Part shown: piece by piece, positions 1 to 6,296 of the stretch
How positions within the stretch are numbered: the first letter of the stretch is position 1
How the letters are laid out: each line of letters opens with the position of its first letter
Assembly (NCBI GenBank): GCA_903911455.1
Contig: CAIWDQ010000641.1
Span: 1 to 15,256, forward strand
Length of the DNA: 15,256 nucleotides
DNA from: an uncultured bacterium
Lineage (GTDB): Bacteria > Bacteroidota > Bacteroidia > Bacteroidales > JACABE01
Direction of reading: 5' to 3'
Made by a program: the position numbers and the translations under genes
Notes under the pieces: model-generated
The model's database searches: none
Seen by the model: the letters and a program-made list of their open reading frames with translations, nothing else
Told to the model about the DNA's origin: nothing

Positions 1-510
1 ATTTTGTCAGGTTTCTGCAAAGAAGCAACTAGAAAATCTAAAGATTTATCATGAAATTGTATCATTTTGATACAAAAAAGTGCATTTTAAAAAATCTGCT
101 CCAGAGAATTATCACGTAGAGCCAGAGAATATTTTTAAGTTTGTGCCAAAATGTCAGGTTTTTTTGATAAAGTATTTCGTTTAATATGTTGAAATATTAC
201 TGATTATAAATTCTGTTTTTAAAACTAACATACTAAAGTCTTCAATATTTAGAGCATCAAAAATAGAATTGATAAGAATTTAATTAAAGATTTTTCATGT
301 GTAGAAAAGTTTAAATTTCTTTTAATATTACAACTTAATTAATAAAAAATGGCCAAAGTTATTAATTGAGATTAATAAAGAAATTCTAATGTTTAGCTTT
401 AAAGTTATAACGAAAAACAAATCTCCAGCCCAAAATATAGAGTAAGTTTCCTCATTTTTTGTTTTAAGTCAACCTCACAGAGCTTTTGCCTCTTTAAAAT
501 AAATATAATT
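1..510. other. Intergenic stretch without a recognisable gene
   Basis: No convincing open frame was found in this AT-rich stretch. On the plus strand, frame 2 reads 22 codons from the window edge to a TGA at 68-70. It then continues in the same frame for about 38 codons to a TAA near 185, with no start codon after the stop. This could be the decayed 3' end of a gene that begins outside the window, but it resembles no family I can name. The 10-mer TGTCAGGTTT occurs twice, at 5-14 and 152-161. Confidence 0.5.
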
Positions 511-540
511 CAATCTCCGTGGCGTAGTAGCATCATATTT
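511..540. repeat. Inverted degenerate copy of the 41-bp repeat unit
   Basis: Bases 511-523 (CAATCTCCGTGGC) match the reverse complement of 765-777 (GCTACGGAGATTG) at 12 of 13 positions. Extended over 30 bases without gaps (511-540 against 748-777) about 21 positions agree. The array therefore has a unit in opposite orientation on its left, and the two outer ends resemble each other more than the inner units. In RNA the two ends could pair across roughly 220 bases. Confidence 0.65.
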
Positions 541-579
541 TGAAAAAAAGTCATTCTCCCTTATAGAGTCTCCCTTTTC

Positions 580-780
580 TTAGGATTATGGAGAATCTTC
601 GCTACAGAAATAGACTTTTTTTAGGATTAAAGTGAGAATACGTTACAGAGATAGACTTTATTTAGGATTATAGTGAGACTACGCCACAGAGAAAGACTTT
701 TTTTAGGATAATGGTGGTTCTACGCCACTGATATTCACTTTTATTAGGAATATGGTAAGTCTTTGCTACGGAGATTGTCT
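580..780. repeat. 41-bp direct tandem repeat array, 4.9 copies
   Basis: Five units start at 580, 621, 662, 703 and 744, an exact 41-base period; the last is cut at about 37 bases. Each begins TTAGGATTAT or a close variant. Each then has a core like ACGCCACAGAG or TCGCTACAGAA and ends in ATAGACTTTTT or similar. Copies are diverged but have no length changes. There are no unique spacers, so this is not a CRISPR array. It lies about 90 bases beyond the stop of the minus-strand TPR gene. No frame through it looks coding. It resembles intergenic tandem families seen in Bacteroidota genomes, but that is an impression, not a search result. Confidence 0.85.
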
Positions 781-867
781 TAATGCCTGATATTGATGTT
801 ATACAAAATTAAGTTATGACTAAAACTTTTTATTATATTTATAATAAAGGCGTATGTTGAAATTAAT

Positions 868-2394
868 TTAAAATCCCTTAATCCTGGCTAAACCTACCTT
901 AGCTTTTTGATGAATGCTTTCTTTATATTCTTTTGGATTTAAGCTTATACAACGATTGTAATATAATCGGGCAGTGCGATATTCTTTTTTATTCTCATAG
1001 ATTAAGCCAAGTTGTAGCGAGGCATTTGCAGCAAAATAATAAGGCTGATTAGCACCTTCACGTATAGTTCGTTCATAAAAAGAATAAGCATAGTCAATCT
1101 TATCCCACTCATGGTAAATACGGGCATAACGATACGAAAATTCCAATGAATCTTTCTTAGTTTTTAGATTAAGTTTTTTAGCATTATCCTGCAAAAGACT
1201 TAATGCCTGCTGATAATATCCTCCATCACACAAAAGCCTTGCCTTTAATAGTATTATATTTGGAATATCTGAACTTTCGGCATCACGTTGGGCAAGCTTA
1301 TCAATTTCAATATTACTTTCTCCACTTTTAAGAACTCGTTGCATGTAATCTTTATATCTTTTAACATCATTATTTAATAAATAAAACCATGCAATATGTT
1401 GAAAAGATGCCTTTATATAATTTTTAGAAGGACTCTTTTCAATAAAATTAAAGAAATACTGATAGGCATCTTTATCTAATCTATTCATTTTAGCAATGCC
1501 TGTTAAATAATCATTTAAATAAAACGGATAATATTGATTTTCTTTCGGAGAATTGGTTAGCAAATTGATTGCGTCGTCGTTAAGTCCGTTTTGGATAGAT
1601 ATTTTTGCTAAAGAAAAACGTAGCAAAGGGTTTGTTTTAATTAATTCTGAGTATTTTGGGTTTTGATAATATTTTTTTAAAGCTAAAGATTCTTTTTTAT
1701 TCCCCGAAAGGTTGAGCTGAACAAAAGTTAATAAAAATAAAGCTTCAGGTTTCAGATAATCATATTTATCTTGTTTTAAAGTAGCCTCAATCAAAGTAGT
1801 AAGTTCCGAAACCCCTTGTTTAATAGTTCCCTTAAAGGCGGCTGATTCAATAAAGCTTTTATAGTTATCAGGCGTTGCACCAATCATTGCATGCATCAAA
1901 CCCAAACCTTTTAAATTTGGAATAAAATCAGGAAATTGTTTATTGTTTACGTCAAGTAGATTATAAGCTTTTTTAATGTCGAGTCCAGCCTTTATAGCTT
2001 CAGTAAAGTTGCTAAAGTCTTCAATAAAAGCAAATCGCACTATTGCCCACTGCAAATAGAGATCGGCAAGACAATAATTATAATAGGGTGAAGATTTATC
2101 AGCTTTTTCAAAACGTTTGAACCGTGCGTCTTTGTTATTTATCAGTTTATTATATACATTCTTATCCTGATTGATAATAATAGAAAGAAAATCAATATAA
2201 TTTTCGATATAATAAGGAATCTCATTTGATGGACTAGTTTTTTTCTCAGAATTAAGGATATTTTTTGCTTCGTTAAACCTAAGACTTATGGCAAGTGTGT
2301 AAGCTTTGCGACATTGAATATTGAAATCAAAATGAGCATACGAATTGAGTAGTATAAAGAAAAACAGTATGCTTATGATGATTTTTTTTGCCAT
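868..2394 (-). CDS. Secreted/periplasmic TPR-like repeat protein
   Basis: This 508-residue protein starts with a Sec-type signal sequence: lysines at 3-4, a hydrophobic core at about 5-17, and likely cleavage after SYA near residue 20. The rest is mostly alpha-helical. The clearest tetratricopeptide-like motifs lie at about 380-410, 419-447 and 458-487; the last has the A-x-x-x-L-G-x-x-Y and A-x-x-x-Y spacing. An aromatic-rich middle section (about 100-190) with a GLMHAMIGATPDNYK segment looks like a conserved Bacteroidales TPR family of unknown function. TPRs normally mediate protein-protein contacts, so a periplasmic or outer-membrane scaffold is plausible but inferred. The start is the ATG just before the signal peptide. 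The gene is separated from the upstream zinc-ribbon gene by a hairpin terminator, and no TAnnTTTG promoter is visible in the 61-base gap. Confidence 0.85.
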   Translation of the reverse strand: MAKKIIISILFFFILLNSYAHFDFNIQCRKAYTLAISLRFNEAKNILNSEKKTSPSNEIPYYIENYIDFLSIIINQDKNVYNKLINNKDARFKRFEKADKSSPYYNYCLADLYLQWAIVRFAFIEDFSNFTEAIKAGLDIKKAYNLLDVNNKQFPDFIPNLKGLGLMHAMIGATPDNYKSFIESAAFKGTIKQGVSELTTLIEATLKQDKYDYLKPEALFLLTFVQLNLSGNKKESLALKKYYQNPKYSELIKTNPLLRFSLAKISIQNGLNDDAINLLTNSPKENQYYPFYLNDYLTGIAKMNRLDKDAYQYFFNFIEKSPSKNYIKASFQHIAWFYLLNNDVKRYKDYMQRVLKSGESNIEIDKLAQRDAESSDIPNIILLKARLLCDGGYYQQALSLLQDNAKKLNLKTKKDSLEFSYRYARIYHEWDKIDYAYSFYERTIREGANQPYYFAANASLQLGLIYENKKEYRTARLYYNRCISLNPKEYKESIHQKAKVGLARIKGF

Positions 2395-2403
2395 ATAAAT
2401 TAC

Positions 2404-2435
2404 ATAAAAAAAGAGGGAACATTAATATTCCCTCT
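2404..2435 (-). terminator. Intrinsic terminator after the zinc-ribbon gene (minus strand)
   Basis: An 8-bp perfect stem (AGAGGGAA at 2412-2419 with TTCCCTCT at 2428-2435) and an 8-base loop are followed, in the minus-strand sense, by a run of seven T (plus-strand A run 2406-2412). It sits 20 bases after the zinc-ribbon stop codon and its T run ends about 11 bases before the TPR start codon. It is well placed to end the nif3/zinc-ribbon transcript or to attenuate the TPR gene. Confidence 0.8.
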
Positions 2436-2455
2436 CCCTGAATTTTATAAAGTGA

Positions 2456-3319
2456 TTAATTGTTAACAACCTCTTCAATGGCCGTATCAACAAGGATCCT
2501 GCCACAATATTCGCATACAATGATTTTTTTATGCATACGGATATCCAATTGACGTTGAGGAGGGATTTTGTTAAAGCAACCACCACAAGCATCTCTTTCG
2601 ACCGATACCACAGCAAGCCCGTTTCTTGCATTCTTTCTGATACGATGGTAAGCAGTCAATAAACGATCTTCGATAAATTTTTGATTTTCCTGAGATCTTT
2701 TTACTAATTCCTGTTCTTCTTTTTTAGTTTCAGCAATAATATCATCAAGTTCAGCCTTCTTAATGTCAAGATCGCCCTGACGTTCGGTAAGTTTTGTCTG
2801 GGCTTCTTCTATCTCTGATTTCTTTTCGTTAAGACTATTAGTAAACTCTTTGATTCTTTTTTCACTAAGTTCGATTTCCAAATTTTGGTACTCAATTTCT
2901 TTAGTTAAAGAATCATATTCACGATTATTTTTAACATTATCGCGCTGAGTTGTATATCTTTCGATTAAATCTTTTGATTCAACAATAGAATTATGTTTTT
3001 CTTTAATAGAATCTTCCAGACTATTAATTTCCTGAACATAATTGTCGATACGAGTTTGCAAACCAGCAATCTCATCTTCAAGATCCTGAACTTCTAAAGG
3101 AAGTTCTCCACGAATAATGCGTATTTTATTTATTTGTGAATCTATTTGCTGTAAAGTGAAAAGAGCGACTAATTTCTTCTCAATACTTACTTCAAGTTCC
3201 TTGCCAGAATCATCTGATTGGATAAATTCATCTGTAATTTCAACACCGGCTAATTTTGTTCTGGTTTTTAAAACTTTTTCAGTTTTCCCCTTAGAACTAA
3301 CCTTATCTGTCTTTGCCAT
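2456..3319 (-). CDS. C4-type zinc-ribbon coiled-coil protein (zf-RING_7 / DUF164 family)
   Basis: This 287-residue cytoplasmic protein has a charged, low-complexity N-terminus (about 1-45) and a long antiparallel coiled coil (about 48-215, dense in E, K, Q and L). A C-terminal four-cysteine zinc ribbon follows, with CxxC at Cys245/Cys248 and CxxC at Cys269/Cys272, in the contexts ACGGCFNKIPPQ and VCEYCGR. This order is diagnostic of the PF02591 family; Helicobacter HP0958/FlgZ, an RpoN chaperone that also binds flagellin mRNA, is the best-studied member. The ribbon and the RGELPLEVQDLEDEIAGL segment match my recollection of Bacteroidales homologues, whose N-terminus is shorter, so a lead of some 20-25 residues here seems extra. 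The role in Bacteroidota is unknown; nucleic-acid binding is possible. The gene begins 17 bases after the nif3-like stop, so the two probably share a transcript. It ends before a hairpin terminator. Confidence 0.9.
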   Translation of the reverse strand: MAKTDKVSSKGKTEKVLKTRTKLAGVEITDEFIQSDDSGKELEVSIEKKLVALFTLQQIDSQINKIRIIRGELPLEVQDLEDEIAGLQTRIDNYVQEINSLEDSIKEKHNSIVESKDLIERYTTQRDNVKNNREYDSLTKEIEYQNLEIELSEKRIKEFTNSLNEKKSEIEEAQTKLTERQGDLDIKKAELDDIIAETKKEEQELVKRSQENQKFIEDRLLTAYHRIRKNARNGLAVVSVERDACGGCFNKIPPQRQLDIRMHKKIIVCEYCGRILVDTAIEEVVNN

Positions 3320-3336
3320 GCTATATAAAATTAATA

Positions 3337-4431
3337 TTATATGTAAAAAATTGGATTCGTATTTATATCTGAAATAAAAACTGCAAAGTTAGGAAATTTT
3401 TTGATAAGTAACGAATATATTAATTCTTTTGTAAATTGTTCGCTCTCATAATGCCCTATATCTGCCAATATTATCTTGTTGTCAGCTTCAAAAAAATCAT
3501 GATACTTAATATCTCCGGTTATAAGTATATCAGCACTCGCAGCTATGGCGTCATGAATTAAAAAACTCCCTGAACCTCCACATAACGCAATCTTTTTAAT
3601 TTTATTTTTAATTATTTTTGAATGACGAATACCTTTTGCCTTTGTGATGTCTTTTATTTTTGAAAGAAATTCATCAATACTTTCCTCATTTTCTAATTCT
3701 CCTATAATTCCACTGCCAATATTAGTTGACTCATTTTGTAGTGAATAAATATCATAAGCTACTTCTTCGTAAGGATGAGATTTTAATAAAGCTTCAATAA
3801 TTCTAGTTTCCTGATACGTATAAAAGATGATTTCAATTCGTACTTCTTCTTCGTAATGCAATTGATTAATTTCGCCTACAAAAGGATTTGCATTTTCATT
3901 TGCCCTAAAAGTTCCTTTACCTTCTATATTAAAACTACAATTATCATAGTTCCCAATGTTTCCGGCGCCATTATTAAACAATGATTGTCTAACATTATCC
4001 GCATGACTCAATGGACAAAATGTAACCAGTTTTTTTAAAAGATCTTTTTTTGGAGATAAAATAGTAATATTCTTTAATCCTAATTTATCAGCAACAATAC
4101 TATTAACACCTTTAATAATATTGTCAAGATTAGTATGAGCTGCATATATAGCCAGATCATTCTTTATAGCTTTAATAATTAGCTTTTCAGTAAAGTTCTT
4201 ACCATTAATCTTCTTTATACCTTTAAAAATTAATGGATGATGCGAGATAATCAGATTGCATTTTTTATTGATTGCTTCCTCTAAAACTTCATCAGTAATA
4301 TCAATACAAATTAATACACCTTTTGCTTCAGATGATTTATCTCCAATAATTAAACCTGCATTATCATAAGATTCCTGTAAAGATAATGGAGCTTGTAATT
4401 CAATATGATCTGTGATCTCTTTTATTAACAT
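3337..4431 (-). CDS. Nif3-like dinuclear metal-centre protein (YbgI/DUF34 family)
   Basis: This 364-residue protein of the NIF3/YbgI/YqfO family is widespread, forms toroidal hexamers and carries two metals per subunit; its true reaction is unsettled. The metal ligands are visible: His64-His65 in ISHHPLIF, His99 and Asp103 in AAHTNLDN, and His327 and Glu331 in GHYESEQF. A YqfO-type insertion domain with a PII/CutA-like fold is predicted at about 125-235, containing the usual HPYEEVAYDIY element. The length matches insertion-bearing homologues, so the gene looks complete. It is first in the minus-strand block, with an exact TAnnTTTG promoter 58 bases upstream, and is followed after 17 bases by the zinc-ribbon gene. 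The older label GTP cyclohydrolase I type 2 has weak support and is not used here. Confidence 0.93.
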   Translation of the reverse strand: MLIKEITDHIELQAPLSLQESYDNAGLIIGDKSSEAKGVLICIDITDEVLEEAINKKCNLIISHHPLIFKGIKKINGKNFTEKLIIKAIKNDLAIYAAHTNLDNIIKGVNSIVADKLGLKNITILSPKKDLLKKLVTFCPLSHADNVRQSLFNNGAGNIGNYDNCSFNIEGKGTFRANENANPFVGEINQLHYEEEVRIEIIFYTYQETRIIEALLKSHPYEEVAYDIYSLQNESTNIGSGIIGELENEESIDEFLSKIKDITKAKGIRHSKIIKNKIKKIALCGGSGSFLIHDAIAASADILITGDIKYHDFFEADNKIILADIGHYESEQFTKELIYSLLIKKFPNFAVFISDINTNPIFYI

Positions 4432-4489
4432 AATTATAATTCTAAAGCTATTAAACGAACGAAATTGAATTCTGTTGTAATTGATGCTA

Positions 4490-4497
4490 CAAAGATA
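4490..4497 (-). promoter_or_regulatory. Bacteroidota-type -7 promoter element for the nif3-like operon
   Basis: The minus strand reads TATCTTTG (plus-strand CAAAGATA), an exact match to TAnnTTTG. About 20 bases further upstream is a TTTT tract (minus sense) that could serve as a weak -33 element. Transcription would start near 4483, giving a leader of about 50 bases before the ATG at 4431. Confidence 0.7.
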
Positions 4498-4554
4498 AGA
4501 AATTATCTACTTTAATTAAAACACTCTTATTATTTCTTAAATATTTTGATTGTT

Positions 4555-4779
4555 TTAATAAAAATCCATATTAACCCTTTTCAAGTCCATTTTAACCCTC
4601 TTCAAGTCCATATTAACCCTCTTCAAGTCCATATAAGCCTCTTTCAATTCCATATTAACGTCTTTCAAGTCCATATTAGCGTCTTTCATGTCCATATTAA
4701 CGCTCTTCAAGTCCATATTAACGTCTTTCAAGTCCATATTAACGTCTTTCAAGTTCATATTAACGCTCTTCAAGTCCAT
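4555..4779 (-). CDS. Possible 74-residue heptad-repeat peptide encoded by the 21-bp array
   Basis: The minus strand is open from an ATG at 4779 to a stop at 4555 and encodes ten heptads of the form MDLKxVN. The x position is D, S or R, and variants include MNLKDVN, MDMKDAN and MELKEAY. Placing L at heptad position a and V at position d gives a regular amphipathic coiled-coil pattern, with K at b and N at e. Variation between heptads mostly keeps Leu/Met and Val/Ala at the core. Against it being a gene: the opposite strand is also open (TTG 4546 to 4905, heptads of HINVFQV type); base changes are not concentrated at silent positions of either frame; and no ribosome site is seen. The nearest promoter-like string is TCCATTTG (4792-4799), one base off consensus and too close. 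It may be a non-coding repeat. I do not recognise a family. Confidence 0.3.
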   Translation of the reverse strand: MDLKSVNMNLKDVNMDLKDVNMDLKSVNMDMKDANMDLKDVNMELKEAYMDLKRVNMDLKRVKMDLKRVNMDFY

Positions 4780-4796
4780 TTAAGCCTTCTTCAAAT
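4566..4796. repeat. 21-bp tandem repeat array, 11 copies
   Basis: Eleven units of exactly 21 bases start at 4566, 4587, 4608, 4629, 4650, 4671, 4692, 4713, 4734, 4755 and 4776. The consensus is CCATATTAAC plus a variable middle (GTCTTT, GCTCTT or CCCTCTT-like) plus CAAGT. No unit gains or loses a base. Units 8 and 9 are identical and units 5 and 7 nearly so, pointing to duplication by slippage or recombination. The array lies between the divergent promoters at 4490 and 4984. Because 21 is a multiple of 3 and the units lack stops in several frames, both strands stay open; see the separate entry for the minus-strand frame. Confidence 0.95.
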
Positions 4797-4983
4797 GGAT
4801 ATGAAGATCCATAAATATGTTAGCCCATTATTCTCTATAAATTTACGCTACCTAACATTTTTGAGCCTATTTCTCTTGCCGTTAAAGCCTGTTTATCAAC
4901 ACTAATATCATTCATTAAAAAAATAATTGTATTTTTTGTGTTAAAATGCTAACATTTTTAATAAAATTACGTCTAGTATATTG
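4797..4983. other. Upstream region of the T9SS block with inverted and direct repeats
   Basis: No gene is supported here. ATGTTAG (4817-4823) is the reverse complement of CTAACAT (4852-4858), with a 28-base loop and a following T run (4859-4862). The 11-mer CTAACATTTTT occurs at 4852-4862 and again at 4949-4959, upstream of the promoter of the first T9SS gene. The long loop makes a terminator unlikely; a protein-binding site is possible. Confidence 0.3.
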
Positions 4984-4991
4984 TATCTTTG
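4984..4991 (+). promoter_or_regulatory. Bacteroidota-type -7 promoter element for the T9SS gene pair
   Basis: TATCTTTG matches TAnnTTTG exactly. No good TTTG appears at the expected -33 distance. The start codon at 5019 is 27 bases downstream, so the 5' leader would be only about 20 bases. Confidence 0.65.
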
Positions 4992-5018
4992 TATCATTAA
5001 TTTAAAACAATCTTATTT

Positions 5019-6284
5019 ATGAAAAAGCTTATACTTATTTTAATCGTTTTTCTTACAATTGGCAGTGCTAATGCACAATGGAATACTATATATTCAGATA
5101 CTAATAGTTATTATTCTATCTATTTCCCAAGTAAAAATATTGGTTATGCTGTTGGAGAGAGATTATATTCTGGTGGAATAATAATTAAAACCAATGATGC
5201 AGGATTAACTTGGTCTAATCCTTCTGATGTGTCATTTAGGACTTTAGAATCGGTTTATTTTTTAGACTCAATTAATGGCTTTGCAGTTGATTTATTAGGA
5301 GCAATATATAAAACAACAGATGGTGCTTTAACATGGACCCAGATTTATACTGTAGATATTAGTTTAGAATTTAATTTCTATTCAATTTATTTTATAAATG
5401 CTAATAAAGGTTTTGCAGTTGGAATAGATGAAAGTCCATTCTATTTTTATGATTGGAAAGCATTGATATTATCAACAAATGATGGTGGATCAACATGGAC
5501 TAAGGAAGAATTTCCATCTGGTGGTATTTTTACAAGTGTATTCTTTCCTGATACAAACACTGGTTATATAGTAGGAACAGGAGGAGTAATACTAAAATCT
5601 ATTGATTGTGGAACTAACTGGACTATTCTTAATACATCTTTACCTCCTTTAAATAGCGCTTATTTTATTAATGACAATTTAGGATATGTTGTGGGTAATT
5701 ATGGTAAAATATATAAAACAATTGATGGAGGAAGTAATTGGATTAGTCAAAATACAGACTCAATGTATTTTGATACACTATATAATTTAGAACCCATAAA
5801 TTTACAATCAGTTTATTTTACAGATGCTACTCATGGTTTTATTGTAGGATATGTAGATTATCCTTATTGTTATGGTGTAATACTAAGAACTAATGATGGT
5901 GGAACAACGTGGGTTTCTCAAACTTTAACCAATGAAAATTATTTTTCGTCAGTATATTTTACTTCTCAAGACACTGGATATATTACGAGTTATTGGGGTA
6001 AAATTCTAAAAACAACAGATGGAGGTGGTACTTGGCTTAAAGCAAACAACTTAATTAATAACACTTCAATTTACCCTAATCCATCTTCTAATAGCATTAC
6101 AATTGATACAAAATCGAACACAAAACAAACTTTTGAAATAGTAAATCAATATGGGCAAACAATGAACTCTTATATTATTAATAGTAAAACAACAATTGAT
6201 ATTTCCCATTTCCCGAAAGGGATATATATTTTAAAACAAGATACTGATAAGGGTATAGTTGCAAAGAAATTTATTAAAGAATAA
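5019..6284 (+). CDS. T9SS cargo protein with seven Ycf48/BNR-like propeller motifs
   Basis: This 421-residue secreted protein opens with a Sec signal peptide (MKKLILILIVFLTIGSANAQ, cleavage likely at ANA-Q near residue 19). Residues 25-345 hold seven repeats. Each has a S-x-Y/F-F...G-Y/F-x-V strand pair and then a D-x-G-x-x-W turn; the tryptophans are W65, W106, W160, W201, W241, W298 and W339. Seven such turns predict one complete seven-bladed beta-propeller of the Ycf48/BNR class. Residues 349-421 are a T9SS type A sorting domain, with IYPNPSSN at the start, a GIYILK strand and the KKFIKE end. This domain directs outer-membrane export and cell-surface attachment, then is normally cleaved. 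Ligand and role are unknown; plant Ycf48 is a photosystem assembly factor, so the name gives only the fold. It is probably co-transcribed with the next gene, 12 bases away. Confidence 0.92.
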   Translation: MKKLILILIVFLTIGSANAQWNTIYSDTNSYYSIYFPSKNIGYAVGERLYSGGIIIKTNDAGLTWSNPSDVSFRTLESVYFLDSINGFAVDLLGAIYKTTDGALTWTQIYTVDISLEFNFYSIYFINANKGFAVGIDESPFYFYDWKALILSTNDGGSTWTKEEFPSGGIFTSVFFPDTNTGYIVGTGGVILKSIDCGTNWTILNTSLPPLNSAYFINDNLGYVVGNYGKIYKTIDGGSNWISQNTDSMYFDTLYNLEPINLQSVYFTDATHGFIVGYVDYPYCYGVILRTNDGGTTWVSQTLTNENYFSSVYFTSQDTGYITSYWGKILKTTDGGGTWLKANNLINNTSIYPNPSSNSITIDTKSNTKQTFEIVNQYGQTMNSYIINSKTTIDISHFPKGIYILKQDTDKGIVAKKFIKE

Positions 6285-6296
6285 ATATTAAACATT

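Noticed and set aside
580..780. CRISPR array or riboswitch
   Set aside because: The 41-base units abut without spacers and diverge throughout; no known riboswitch core was recognised.
827..850. Terminator for the TPR gene
   Set aside because: TTTATTAT (829-836) and ATAATAAA (841-848) form an A-T-only stem and no T run follows in the minus-strand sense, so it is too weak to call.
3117..3377. 86-residue plus-strand frame
   Set aside because: It is antisense to the zinc-ribbon gene start and has no promoter or family resemblance.
4566..4796. CRISPR array
   Set aside because: The 21-base units are directly adjacent with no unique spacers and there are no cas genes.
4546..4905. Plus-strand 119-residue frame through the 21-bp array as an independent gene
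   Set aside because: It needs a TTG start without ribosome site, and its openness follows from the 21-base periodicity; kept only as part of the repeat discussion.
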